DNA of 64,000 bases from Coniochaeta sp. PMI_546 (lineage: Eukaryota > Ascomycota > Sordariomycetes > Coniochaetales > Coniochaetaceae), in NCBI GenBank assembly GCA_021432605.1, contig MU271149.1, positions 2,108,001 through 2,172,000 on the forward strand. Reading direction: 5' to 3'. Positions 1 to 13,900 of the stretch are shown in pieces. Position 1 is the stretch's first letter; the number at the start of each line of letters is the position of its first letter. The translations under genes and the position numbers were made by a program. The notes beneath the pieces were generated by a model. That model worked only from the letters and a program-made list of their open reading frames with translations, was not told the DNA's origin and made no database searches.

Positions 1-2244
1 CTAAACGTATCGTATTAGTTTACTAGTATAATACGACCGTTTGTATAATATATTCCCTATTAGTTTATTAGAACCTTAGAACCTAAAGGTAAGAAAATAT
101 CTTAAAAACTATCTCTAAATACCTATACTAAAGGATAATAATTAATAGGTAATAGAAAAGGTTAAGGATAAATACCGATTCTAAAGTAAAATATTATTTT
201 ACGTAAAATAGGAAGGCTAGCCTTTAGAATATAATTAATAGGTTAACGAGACGGATATATAAATTCCGAAAACAATTATAGATTTTAGAAAACGGATTAT
301 TAAGATAAAAGTCTTATTATAGATAAAAATCTTATTATAAATAGAAGTCTTATTATAAAAGGTAGAAATATAAGACGAAACGGTAAAGGAATAAGTTTTA
401 GACGTTTATATACCGAAAAAAAAACGGGGAAGACTTCGAATAAATTAAAAAGTAAATTAGAAAGTAATCTGATTTTAAAAACCTAAAAAGAACGGATAAA
501 TCGTTACCTTAATTACTCGTAAACGAAATACTAATAGGAATAGTATAAAAATATTAGTATATCGAACAAAAGATCCTTTACGAAATATTAAATTATTAAT
601 AAAACTCCGCGAAGAAAATATAAATAGAAAAGTATTTAATCTTTAAAAACGCCCCGAAAATACCTAAGAAACCAAATTATATTATCCCGAGACCTTTTTT
701 ATTATCTAAAACCGATATAACGGTTTGTTAATAATCTTAACCGGGTAATAATAAAAAAACTCGACCCGTAAATCTTCTAAACCGAACTAAACTATTACCC
801 GATCTTTCGTTTTGTTTATATCCGTTACGAAATAATCTTTATTAACGTATAAAACCGGATACCCCGTTTCGTTAAGAAATAAACGTAAATTTCTATTCTT
901 TTTAGCCAAAAGTATCCGATTATTATAATATTATTAATACTAATAAATTCGTTTTTAAAATTATACCGATTAACTTATAAATTAGAACGAAAGAAAAAAA
1001 AGAAAAACTTACCGAACTAAAATAATCGTTTTTATTAAACGGTTTTAAAATATTTTAAGATTACGAATAAATTTAGATAATATCGATTAAATTCCGTATT
1101 AGATTAATAACCGCGTTAACGATTAACGTATGAATTTCCCGTAAGAAAAATATATAACTTTCGTTATCGATTTTTTAAAAACTTCGAATTTATTAAAAGA
1201 TATTTCGAATATCCTCCTAATCTCTTTATATATTAAAGGGAATTTATAAACCGTTAATAAAACGATACTAAATTAAATCTAAAACGGGTAAAAAATAAAC
1301 CTAAATATAAGTTAAATTATTTGAAAAATAACGACGATATAACCGAAAAAAAAATTTATCTTAAAAATATTCCGGGTTCGGTAACGTATTACGAAAACGT
1401 TTTAAATCATTAATAATATACTAAACGTATAAATAAAATAAATACGGATTAGGATTAATATAAGTTTATTTCGTAAACGGGCGTATTTTAACCCGTATTA
1501 TAAAACGCGACGGAATAAATACGTTTTCTATTTCCTCGTTAGTAATTAAACCCTTATCTTTTTAAGAAAAACGAATAAACGTCCGAAAGAACGGAAAAAG
1601 GAACGAATTAAAATTAGTAAATATAATAATACGTAACCGAAATAATATAAAGGTATAAGAAAAATAGATTAAAATTAAATTTTAAAAAAAAAGAAAGTAT
1701 AAGCGAAAGTAAAAACTTATTAGTCGAATAAGTTTAAAAAAGAGAAATAGAAAAAGTTAATTTTAATATAACGACGTTATTTTTATATAAAGATAATAAA
1801 TCCGTACGTAAATATAAAACGGTAGAAAATCGACCGCCGTTTTCGTCGCCGTTTTTATTATTATTTTTATCGTTACCGGTAAAATAAAATATTAGAAATA
1901 CGTAATAAGAACCGTCTTATAACCGAAGATAATTATTATAGAAAGGGAAATAATTATAACGAAGTTTATAAAACGAAAGTAAGATTCTCGTAAACGGTAT
2001 CGTTTAACTTAAACCGTTTCGGTATTAAGGTATACCCGATTCGTATTTAATTTTAAACCCCGCTTTTAATTAGTTTAAAAGGGAATCGTAAATACCCTAA
2101 TCTAGAATTCCTTTTCCCTTTTCTTTTTAAGAATTAGTTTATATAATAAAAGGTTTTATAAATCAGATCAAATTAGATTTACCTATATTATATAATTATA
2201 TTACGTATTTTCTTACCTAACTTTAATTAAGGATTCCTTTTATA
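1..2244 (+). mobile_element. F3b: 3' part of a fossil LTR3-family Gypsy element, cut by the window edge
   Basis: This stretch is the inverted counterpart of 4286-6512 at nearly every position, so it is the 3' end (pol tail, 3' non-coding part and 3' LTR) of a second LTR3-family Ty3/Gypsy element, here on the + strand. The rest lies left of the window. It is heavily RIP-like and carries many breaks. The 3' LTR is 1955-2244. Confidence 0.8.
1955..2244 (+). repeat. LTR3 copy, 3' LTR of F3b
   Basis: This LTR is 290 bp, begins tataacga (ancestrally tgtaacga) and ends ttttata (ancestrally ttttaca). It aligns with 4286-4576 on the opposite strand and with the two separated halves at 38529-38745 and 30176-30255. 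Copies differ almost entirely by C/T and G/A changes. Confidence 0.85.
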
Positions 2245-4285
2245 AATATCTTTCGATAAACGATCGATACCGATATAAATAATACCGAAAATCGTTTTTA
2301 AACGAACGAAATCGTTATACTAACGAGAATTAACGGTCGGAATAAAGTCGGGTCGATAAAAATAGGATATAATCGATTTATTAGAATATCGAATTGAATA
2401 CGAATCGTTTCGGTATCGGTACGAATAAACCCGATAACGGTACGAAGTTTATTAATATAAACGATATAATAATCGAATTCGGTACGAAATTTAGTAATAT
2501 CGGTACGAATAACGGTAATTTATATAATATTCGTATCAATAGTATTACGAAACTGGGCGAAACCGGTACGAATAACGTTAGTTTATATAATATTCGTTTC
2601 GATAACGTTATAAAATTAAACGATATCGTTATGAAAAACGGTAAGATCGTTTATAACCGGAACGGACGGCGAAACCGGAACGATAAAATTACGTTAAAAA
2701 AAAAGACGGAATAGTAATAGAATTACGAATTATTTTACCGGAACGAATAATTTACGTACGTATAACGAAATACGTATTATAAAACTAAAACCGTAATTAA
2801 TACGGAATCGGAACGAAAAACGTCGCGAATAGATCGATATACTAATTAATTATTTAGATCGTTTAGATAACGAAAGAAAACCGATTATATAACGAAAAAT
2901 AAGTTTTTATCGTCGGGGATTTACGAAAGTTAAACGAAATCGGAACGAAACCGGATAGAAAGAAGATTTACCGCGTTATATATAACGATCGAATATTTTA
3001 TTTTAATAAACGTATAACGGTCGTAACGAAAAAAAATCGAATTTAAAACAAATTAGTAAGAAATCGAACGAAAACGTTCCGGGGACGTACCGACGTATTA
3101 AAATCTTAAATATATTTAAAACCGGTTTTAACGTAAAATAAATAAAAGTTATTAAGATATCGGGACGAATCCGATACGGGAAGTATTAGAAAAAGAAGAA
3201 ATTAATATATCGTTACGGCGATATCAAAACGTAAACTTATTAATAAAAATTATATAAAGAACTACGACTTTAAAACGAAACGGATACGATTTCCGACGAA
3301 ATTAAAACGATAAAAATACGAGGGTAGAAAACTATTAGGAAAAAAAAAAATTAATAAGTTATCGAAACGAAATCGAAACGGTTATAATAAACCCCGATAA
3401 AAACTAAGATAAAAAGTACAAATAAAGTAATTCATAAAGCCGGCTTGCGATTTAACCGGAAATCCGGGCGAAAACGAGCCGAAATTATAAACCGAAATTA
3501 TATAACGTAACTTTAGAAATTATATAACGAAAGTACGAAGGAAAATAAATAAATTATACATTAAATTAAAATACGGAATTAAAAAAATATAAATGTTTAA
3601 CTTATAAACGCGCGTAAGGTTTAGAACTATATAAAAACGTAAAGAAAAGAAAGTATACGTACAAATAGAATTAATTAATAGAAAAGAAAAGAAAGAAAGA
3701 ATTACAAAAGTTTAAATTTAATAATTAAATAAATATAAACCGCCCGGGGAAAATACGTATTTTAATACGATTTAATATGTTTATTAACGCGAAAAAAGAA
3801 CGAAAAAAACGCGAAAAAAAAAGTCGGTAAAAAACCGAAACGATAAAAAGGAAATTAACGCGAAATCAGGGCGAAAAGGGGAAATCGACGCGAAACCGGT
3901 ACGATAAATACTAATTAAAATATTTCTTTTAAAAACTAAATATATTCGGGTCGACGCCGACTAAAAATCGACCCGGTAAGAAAACAGATAATAAAAAGAT
4001 AAGTGTAACGATCCCAAGACGTAGGTTTGTAACAATAAGGAAATAGAACGATAACGTTACGAAAAGAAATATAAAAAACGAAGTAAAAGAAAATATAATA
4101 CGTAAACGGGACGAAAAGAAGACGATATCGAAATAGAAATTACTAAACGTCCCCGGGAAATAACCGAACCGGGGATAAGGCGAAACCGAAAGATTTAGTT
4201 TTTTATTTACCGTAAATTAGGAAAAGATCCCGAATTAAGTATTCGACGTTAAAAAGTTAGATTTAAGTAAATATTAAAAGTTTTA
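2245..4285. other. RIP-like spacer between two tail-to-tail LTR3 elements; no gene seen
   Basis: About 2 kb of AT-rich, CpG-retaining DNA lies between the facing LTR3 copies. It matches nothing else in the window. A 106-codon open frame at 2394-2714 is low in complexity (repeated Gly-Thr-Asn and Leu-Tyr-Asn-Ile-Arg units) and looks like a product of biased mutation, not a gene. The spacer also holds the 31-bp LTR1 scar at 4004-4034. It may be heavily mutated host DNA or an unrecognised repeat. Confidence 0.5.
4004..4034 (-). repeat. 31-bp LTR1 scar with intact target-site duplication
   Basis: The first 17-18 bases match the inverted 3' end of LTR1 (tgtaacgatcccaagacg). The last 13 match its inverted 5' end (taggtttgtaaca), closest to the subtype carried by element D. 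It is flanked on both sides by ataag (3999-4003 and 4035-4039), the 5-bp duplication size used by this family. It therefore looks like a former insertion reduced to the two tips of one LTR. Unlike its surroundings it keeps TG...CA ends. Confidence 0.8.
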
Positions 4286-4576
4286 TATAAAAAGAGTCTT
4301 TAATTAAAACCAAGTAAGAGAATACGTAATATAGTTATATAATATAAGTAAATCTAATCTAATCTAATCTATAAGGCCTTATATTATACAAACTAATTTT
4401 TAAAGGGAGGAAAAGAAAGGAATTTTAAGATTAAGGTATCTAAAACTCCCTTTTAAGTTAATTAGAAACGGGGTTTAGAATTAAGTACGAATCGGGTATA
4501 TTTTAATACCGAAACGGCTTAAGTTAAGCGATACCGTTTACGGGAATCTTACTTTCGTTTTATAAACCTCGTTATA
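4286..4576 (-). repeat. LTR3 copy, 3' LTR of F3a
   Basis: This is a 291-bp LTR on the minus strand and the inverted partner of 1955-2244. It closes the 3' end of element F3a, whose body follows to the right. The outer flank tttta (4281-4285) nearly matches the ttttt next to the 5' LTR of F3a at 38746-38750, but one mismatch in such a simple sequence is weak support for a TSD. Confidence 0.85.
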
Positions 4577-7500
4577 ATTATTTCCCTTTCCGTAATAATT
4601 ATTTTCGGTTACGGAACGGTTTTTATTACGTATTTTTAATAGTTTATTTTACCGGTAACGATAAAGGCGGTAATAAAAACGGCGACGAAAACGGCGGTCG
4701 ATTTTCTACCGTTTCGTATTTACGTACGGATTTATTATCCTTATATAAAAATAACGTCGTTACGTTAAAATTAACTTTTTCCGTTTCTTTTCCCTAAGTT
4801 TATTCGACTAGTAAACTTCTATTTTCGTTTATACTTTTTTTTTTAAAAAATTTAATCTTAATCTATTTTTTTTATACCTTTATATTATTTCCGCCGTATA
4901 TTATTATATTTACTAATCCTAATTTGTTTTTTTTCCCGTTTTTTCGGACGTTTATTCGTTTTTCCGAAAAAAGTAAAGGTTTAACTACCGACGAAAAGAT
5001 AAAAAACGTATTTATTCCGTCGCGTTTTATAATACGCGTTAAAATACGCCCGTTCGCGAAATAAACTTATATTAGCTTTAATCCGTATTTATCTTACTTA
5101 CGTATTTAGTATATTATTAATAATTTGGAACGTTTTCGTAATACGTTACCGAACCCGGAATACTTTTAGGATAAACTTTTTTTTTGGTTATATCGTCGTT
5201 ATTTTTCAAATAATTTAACTTATACTTAAGTTTATTTTCTATCCGTTTCGGATCTAATTTAATATCGTTTTACTAACGGTTTATAAATTCCTTTTGGTAT
5301 ATAAAAAGATTAAGAAGATATTCGAAATATCTTTTAATAAATTTGAAACTTTTAGAAAATCGATAACGAAAATTATATATTCTTTTTACGAAGAATTCGT
5401 ACGTTAATCGTTAATATAATCGTTAATCTAATACGGAATTTAATCGACGTTATTTAGGTTTATTTATAATCTTAGAATATTTTAAAAATATCTAATAAAA
5501 ACGATTATTTTAGCTTAATAAGTTTTTTTTCCTTTTCCCCCGTTCTAATTTACGAATTAATCGGTATAATTTTAAAAGCGATTCTATTAATATTAATAAT
5601 ATTATAATAATCAGATATTTCTAATTAAAAAGAATAAAAGTTTACGTTTGTTTTTTTAATAAAACGGGGTATCCGGTTTTATACGTTAGTAAAGATTATT
5701 TCGTAACGGATATAAACGGAACGAAAGATTAGGTAATAGTTTAATTCGGTTTGGAAAACTTACGGGTCGAGCTTTTTTATTATTACCCGGTTAAAATTAT
5801 TAATAAACCGTTATATCGGCTTTAGATAATAAAAAAAGTCTCGGGATAATATAATCTAATTTTTTAAATGTTTTCGAAACGTTTTTAAAGGCTAAATACC
5901 TTTTTATTTATATTTTCTTCGCGGAGTTTTACTAATAATTTAATATTTCGTAAAGGATCTTTTATTCGATATATTAATATCCTTATATTATTTTTATTAG
6001 TATTTCGCTTACGAGTAATTAAGGTAACGATCTATTTATTCCTTTTAAGTTTTTGAAATTAGATTACTTTCTAACTTATTTTTTAATTTATTCGAAGTTT
6101 TCCCCGTTTTCTTTTCGGTATATAAACGTCTAAAACTTATTCTTTTACCGTTTCGTTTTATACTTTTATTCTTTATAATAGGACTTTTATCTATAGTAAG
6201 ACTTTTATCCTAATAATCCGTTTTCTAAAATCTATAATTGTTTTCGGAGTTTGTATATCCGTTTCGCTAACTTATTAATTATATTCTAAAAGTTAACTTT
6301 CCTATTTTATATAAAATTATATTTTACTTTAGAATTGGCGTTTATCCTTAACCTCTTTTACTACTTATTGATTATTATTTTCTAATATAAGTATTTAGAG
6401 ATGGTTTTTAAGATATTTTCTTACCTTTAGGTTCTAAAGTTCTAATAGATTAATAGGGAATATATTATATAAACGGTTATATTATATTAGTAAATTAATA
6501 CGATACGTTTAAGAACCGATTATTATAAGGATTCTAAAGGGTCCGATAAATTTAAGGGCTAATTTCTTATTTGGTATTTTTAGCTTTAAATTTTTAGTTA
6601 AAAAGATTATTATTAGGTTACCTTTTTTAAAAGTCTTAAAGGTATATTTTGCGTTATAATATTTCGTTTATCGTTCGATAACGACGAGCTAACGTTCTTA
6701 TAACTCGTTCTTTAACGTAATAAGTTTTTCTAATCTATTTATAATTATTAATACCCCCTTTTGATTAAGATCGTTTTCGGTCCGGAAATAAAAATCCGGT
6801 AAGAAGTTAAATAATATTTGATTAGGATTTATTCCTAATATAATATTTTGTACGTTATTATAAACGAATTACGCGGATAATAATAAGTTTGGCTAGATTA
6901 ACTATTAGGAATCGATAAAGGATCGGAAATAGTTTTTTAATATTTGGTTAGCTTTCTTTATTTAATTATTTATTTGGGGGTAGAACGTTATTAATAATCG
7001 TTTCTTAATTTTGCTATAATAATAAAGGTTTATTTAAAACTAATTCGTAAATACGGTATCTCGGTCTAAAACTATTCTTTTTAAAGGGCCGTATCGTAAT
7101 TTTACTTTTATATAAAATAGTTTTACTAGTTCGACTAATATAATAATTATACTAGTTAGTAAAAAGATAGTATATTTAATAAAACGGTCGACGATTATTA
7201 AGATCGCGTTTATTATTTTACCCTTATATCAAATTAAACGTAATCTAATAATAAAATCTATTAAGATTTTTTGGAAAAGGTATACGGGAATCGGTAATAA
7301 TTCCAACTTATTATAAGGTTTGTATTTTCATAGTACGGCTCCCTAATATATTCTATAATTAACGACGTATTCTTTTATATCTATATAAAAACTTATCTAA
7401 TAGTATTTTCGTTAGAAAAGTTTTATAATACGGGCGATACTAAAATATCCCGTTTCCGTTCCGTTATAATATAAACGTAAGAGTTCTTATTTTAGACTTT

Positions 7501-10483
7501 TAGACCTTAGGATATAAAATCGGTTTTTAAACCGTATTATCCCGGTTATATCAATTGTCTAAGTTAATTCGAATCTAATCTTAGGACCTTATAACGATTC
7601 GGCTTTAATACGTTAGGTTTCTTAATCTATCTATTATAATTTAGTAATAAGGTCTTTTAGATCTTTAGATATACCCGATTCTAAAGCTTGTTTACGGGTA
7701 TTCGTATTAAATACCGTAGCTTTCGGTATATATTATTCTATAAGGAGGTTTTATAACGCCCGATATTCGCGTAACGTTTAATCTTAAAACGTTTTTAAAC
7801 TATTTAAGTCTTCTAAAACGTTTATATTTATATTATTTTCCAACGATTCTTCTATATCGTCTTTAGAAATATTTAAGTTATTAAAGTCGTTATAACCCGG
7901 TATTAATTAAGCCTTATCACGGGTTAGGTTTCAGAATATAAGAACCTAAACTATTTGTTAATCTAACTTTTATTAAAATAGATATATTAGTTTTGTTTAT
8001 AAACTAACCGCGTTTTTATAATTAAGCTATCTCGACGGTATATCGGTTAGGTTTGATTTATCTAAACGATATTTGATTACGAATTCGAATAGTACGAAAT
8101 ATATATATTACCTCATCTAATATTTATTAAGTTTTAGTTATTTTATAAAGGTTTAGAAATTAATATAATCCGATAATATTTCGATTACGAATCAGTTCCC
8201 TTTTAAGTAATACTTCTAATATTTAAACGATTCGACGATTACGAACAATATTTTATCCGGGGTATTATAAATTAGTTTTAATCCGGTAAACTTATAAAAC
8301 TAAAACGTTACTAGATACTATTTACTATTATCGTCTTATTACAAAACGATATTAGATATAATATAATTAGAAACGTTAATCTTTAACCGTATATATTATT
8401 TAAGATCGAAATACCGGAAAAAAAACGTTAATTAGAAAGCTATTTTAAAAACCTTAAATACCTAATATTCTTTAACGCCGAAATTAACTTTACCTAGTTT
8501 CCTTTTATTTTTATTCCTTTCAAAAAGGGAAATAAGTAATATAACTACGCCGGAATATCCTTTAATAAATCGGCGATAAAAATTATAGAATCCGAAGAAG
8601 ATTTAAACGTCGTAGAAACTAATAGGCTCCGGCTATAAAACGATAATATCTATACGATTAGGGTTTATAAAAATATTTTTGGCGGATATAATATAACCGA
8701 GAAATTCGATTTGATTTTAGAAAAAGATATACTTATTAAACTTAACGTATAATTCCGCGGTTCGGAAACGATTTAATATTTGGCCGATATAATTAAAATA
8801 CGTTTTTCGGTCTTTCGAAAAGATAAAAATATCGTCGAAATACGCGATATAAAAATCGTCGAGTAAGTTTCGTAACGTTAGGTAGATATAATTCTAAAAC
8901 GTTACCGGAACGTTAGTTAAACCGAAAAGTATAATAAAGAACTCGTAATAACCGTATCGAATACGGAACGTTATTTTCTATTCGTCTCCTTTTTTAATAC
9001 GGATCCGGTAATAAATATCTTTAATATCGATCTTAATAAAGAATTAGGCGTTAAAAACGCGGTTAAAGATCTTTAAAATAAACGGTAAAGGGTATTGGTT
9101 ACGAATCGTAACCTTATTAAAACCGCGATAATCTATATAAAATCGTAAGGAACTATCTTTTTTAAAGATAAATAATATTAATACGTTAACTACGGATTTA
9201 GAATACCGAATACGGTTATTTATTAAATTCTCGTTTAGAAATTTATATAGTTAAACGAATTCTTATTAAAAGAAAGGATATATTAGTCTATAAAATAGTT
9301 CTTAATTGTCGAATAAATCGATCGCGTAATTTATTTCTTTAGTACGCGGGAAGATATTCGTATTAGAAACTTCAAATATATCTTTTTACGGCGATAATTC
9401 GGAAAGGAAACTTTTTAATCCCGAATCGGGATTATCTTATTTTTGTTTTTCGTCTTTTAATAAAAATAATTCGGGAATATACTATATAGAATATATTTTC
9501 GCGATATTACGAATAATACGTTTGAAATTCCGTTTAGAAACTATTTAGAACGTATTCTTATCGAATTCGAACTATTATTTTCTTTTCTAAAAGGATATAT
9601 AAATATAAAAATCTTATATAATAGTTATCGAGAAGACGACAAAGTTACTTTCTAATCTAAAATCGCGATTAACCCCGATATAAAACCGTATTATCTTTTT
9701 AACGGTACCGTATAAATCCGTATACGTATAAAAATATTCTAAACGCTATAAATAAAGACTTTTAATTAACTTATTACCTTAAAAGGGGGTATTATTAATT
9801 CTCCTCGTCGAAAACTATATTATATTACGAATACGGTATTAATTACGTTTATTTCCGTATTAGTATTGAAATCTACGAATATATTGGTTACGGGTTAAGA
9901 TAAAATACGGATAGGAATATAAAATCGGTAGGTAATATTTACTAATAGTTTAACGGAATAGGGCGTAGAATTTACCTATCTATCCTAGTTTTTAAATATA
10001 TTAATATATCGTTAGGGTTTAAATTACGTTAATTTCGATTTTAGTTTCTCCCTCGTTTACGTCTTTTTAAAAAAGCTTTACGGGAATAAATTATTAACCC
10101 GAAAGAAATATTCGGTTTATTCGGGTAATCTAAAGTATAATAAAACGTACTATCGTAAATATAATAACGATTTTACTAACCGTTCTTACCGATAGGATTA
10201 CCCCTGTTTGAAAGCTAATCTTAACTATAGTATTTATTACTCTTTTTTCCCCGTTAAAAGGCCCCGCGTTTACGGTTGTTTCTACGCGTACGGATATTCC
10301 TTTAGTTTCTACCTCTCGTATTATTACCCCGGTATAATCTTTTACTAGTTTAGGCCCGTTTCTCGATAAATCTTCCGCTGAGATTATCTCTATTTCTCTT
10401 ACGTTTAAAACCCGATATAAAGTTTAAGGTAAATCGAGCCGTTAACGTTATTATAACGTTTCGGGTCTAAAGTATAACCGTAA
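4286..10483 (-). mobile_element. F3a: main body of a fossil LTR3-family Ty3/Gypsy element
   Basis: Read on the minus strand, this part shows the Gypsy pol order. Reverse transcriptase lies at about 9250-8650, with the catalytic Asp-Asp motif near 8840, RNase H at about 8450-7950 and the integrase core at about 7230-6900. The pol tail and 3' LTR follow. Its 5' end is elsewhere: gag and half of the 5' LTR are at 30176-31151 on the other strand, and the other LTR half is at 38529-38745, owing to nested insertions and an inversion. It is among the most heavily RIP-mutated elements here, with dozens of breaks, consistent with being the oldest layer. Confidence 0.8.
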
Positions 10484-10527
10484 TATAACGATCCCAAGAC
10501 GGGCTAAGGATCAGAAGGTGAGTTCTA

Positions 10528-10918
10528 TATTACAGACCAACGGTTACGAAGGGAACCCCGCCAATCGATAAGGAACAGATATATAGGGTATACCGTATTA
10601 CATGGGCTAGGGACCCCGGGTTACGTAACTGATAGGAGGAATAGTTTCATAACAGATATATTAGGATATGGGTGATAGTTTCCTATCAACCATATCACCA
10701 TAATCTCTACAAGTATATAAGAAAGAGTCTCTCTAAACTCCGTTACAAATAGTTCTTAATCACCTAATAATCAATCTAAATATTTAATCGAGGTTATTAT
10801 TAAGTAAGATACTTATCTTAACGATACCAAAGTAAAGACTACTTGTTATACCTTAACTTACTTGCCCTAAGTAATAGAACTCACCTTCTGATCCTTAGCC
10901 CGTCTTGGGATCGTTATA
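10528..10918 (+). repeat. LTR1, 5' LTR of A
   Basis: This LTR is 391 bp and starts tattacagacc (ancestral TG start) at the end of the ttcta duplication. It ends ggatcgttata just before the presumed primer-binding stretch. It is the least RIP-altered LTR1 of the A/B/C subtype in the window. Confidence 0.9.
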
Positions 10919-13900
10919 TTTTGATCACTCTTATTCGATAAGTTAACCCTATACCAAATAGCTAACAATTATATCGACCAAAGGAACCGTTATAACTATA
11001 TCCAAGGAAAAGCTTACTTAATAAGTTACTAAGCTCGGAGTTGAACTAGAAAAGTTAAAGAACGAATATAAAGAACTAAAGTCCAAATCGGCGGAACCTA
11101 AGAACGACCCTAAGACTACGGAACGAACGGCTAAGATCAAAGCCCCGCGGCCGGAACCTTACGACGGGAACCGCGAAGGGTTATAAGCTTTTATCACCCA
11201 GACTAATACGTACCTTTCGATTAACAAGACGGTTTTCGTTTACGAGTACGAAAGGGTAATATACGTAATAGGAATACTAAGGGGAAGAGTTACGGAATAG
11301 TACGAACTAACGTTACGCGATTAGATAAACAATATTACTAACGATCGCAAACCCGAAACTAGAATACTATTTAACAATCTCGACAAATTCTAGGAAAAAC
11401 TCCGCGAGACGTTCGGCAACCCCGACGAGACGCGAACGGCCGAACGGCAATTAATAAACTTAAGGCAAAAAGGGTCGGCGGGAACCTATACGGCCGAATT
11501 CAAACGCCTTTTTACGAAACTCGACTTAAGGGAAACGGTTCTTATAATTCAGTTCTACAAAAGATTTCGTAATAACGTTAAGAACGAACTCAACAAGACC
11601 GATAGGCCTAAGACTTTCTATAAGTACGTTATATAGGCTATCCTGATCGACAATCGATTATATAAACGACAGTTGGAAAAGAAACGAGGAAGAGTTACGT
11701 AAGGACGGTCTAACAATAATAATACCGCGAACACTAACTAGAAAAGGTCTACTACCTATAATAATTACTCTAGACCAATAAAACTAGATGCTATTCGGAA
11801 AGATAATTCCAAGAAAAACAAGAAGTATTTTAATTACGGTAAGCAAGGATACTTCGCTAACAAATGTCGATAACCTAAAAAAGCTTGGAAACTAGTCCCC
11901 GAAAGTAAGGCTTAAACGACTACGAGGGATAGAAAATCCCGCGTTATCGTAATAATACGTAGAGAATAATAACATAAAGTATTTCTTAGACTACCGGGAG
12001 AAGAAATCGACTTGGTAATAATATTAGGTTATAATATTACGGACGTAACGTATCTAGTCAACTTATTAGACCGAGAATAAGACGAAATCGAGGAAGAACA
12101 AATACCTTTATATAGAGATTACGAATCAATATATATTAATTCGGTCTATTATAACCAGATTTCGTAGAATTCGTACGTTTTCTACCGTTACGCTTAGTAC
12201 ATATAGGAAAAACTGGATTACAAATAGATACTAGTACGAATACCAATAACCAGACCGATACCTTACCCTTATAGACCTAGAGATATCGAAAGATACGAGG
12301 AAATACATAAGAACGGATAATACCTATTATTAACGCCGCCCGGAACTATATAATCATAACTCAACCCGACGGGATAAGAATTCCTAATAACAACGGAACT
12401 TAGACGAAGAGTCGAGGGTAAGAACTAAATATAAGCTATTTACCTACCCGAAAACTCGGTAAGACAAACGGGACGACTAGGATATTCGGTATTAGAAATC
12501 GTAACGTAAGCTACGACGGGAAGAGAATCGACCGAAGAGTTCTAAGCACGATAATACCGTATTAGTACGCAAATCGATACGTACTTAGCGAGTTGCCGGG
12601 GCTATAAGTTACAAGTACAAAAGAAGGTCGAAGAGTTAGTATAAGGAACGGACCAAATAGACAAACGCTTGGATAGACTACTAGGCCCCGAACCGGAAAT
12701 AAAAAAAGAAGAGAACGGGGAACCGTTAAAACCTTCTTCAAAGGCTAAAGACAAACTTAAATATTACGGTATTTCGTTCCGAAGATTAGAAAAACGATCA
12801 AAAAACGATAAACGTCGACTATAAAAAGACTATATCGACGTAATATAGAAAGATCCTTATATACGACCGAGGGAGTTGAATACTTACGAATTACGATTAA
12901 TATATAAGGAAACAATACCTAGGTAATAATAGATAACGGAATACAAGGAAACTATATCTCGCCAAATCTCGTTAATATATTACGATTACCTTAGAAAAAA
13001 AGGGACGAGCCCTACCGACTTAAAACTATTGATAAAAGCCTTATCGATTATAAACAAGGACTAGTAGATATAAAGATTACGTCCTTTCAAGTTACTATCC
13101 AAAGTCATAATCAAAAGATAACGTTCGATATTACGGAGATCTTATCGTACGGTATAGTATTAAGGATACCTTAGTTACGAACGAATAATCCCCGAGTTAA
13201 TTGGAAAACAGGCCAACTTCAATAGGATACGTTAAAAAGAGAGTTAGCCTTTATAGAGAACGGACTTTACGAAGAAAAGCCTATACGTAACTTTAGAAGA
13301 GCTCTAATAATTTACGAAACGATTATAGAAACTCAGTTTATATCGACGCGAACGATTCCGAAGGAATACTATCGATATAACAAACTATTCAAACCCGAAC
13401 TTGAGATAAGACTACCTGAATATAACCGTTAGGATTACGAGATCAATCTTTAGCTAGGTAAGGAGCCCGGATTTTACAAGATTTACCCTCTCAACGACTT
13501 ATAGTTATAGGCGTTAAGAGAATATATTGATAAAAATCTAAAGAAAAGTTATATTCGACCGTTACAATTACTAGTAAGATACCCTATCCTATTCGTACCT
13601 AAGAAAAACGGGAAGTTACGTCTCGTTATAAACTACCGATAGTTTAATAATATTATTATCAAAGATCGAAGACTACTACCTTTTATATCCGAATTAAGAA
13701 ATCGGCTATATAAGGCCCGATAGTTTACTACCCTAGACCTCAAGGGAATATATAACCTAATACGAGTTAAGGAAGGAGATAAGTAGAAGACGGTATAGCG
13801 ATCTAGGTTAGGATAATACGAATACTATATTATACCTTTCGGGCTCGCTAACGTACCGGCTTCTTTCTAGAGAATAATCAATTACGTACTTCGAAAATAG

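Noticed and set aside
2394-2714. 106-codon open frame that could be taken for a small gene
   Set aside because: It is low in complexity with repeated Gly-Thr-Asn units, inside RIP-mutated spacer, with no recognisable domain. The Asn/Ile/Lys richness follows from base composition.
10484-10918. LTR1 first looked like a unit with 44-bp terminal inverted repeats, as in a DNA transposon
   Set aside because: The left 44 bp belong to the interrupted LTR of B. The ttcta duplications and the 391-bp length of every other copy show the LTR starts at 10528.
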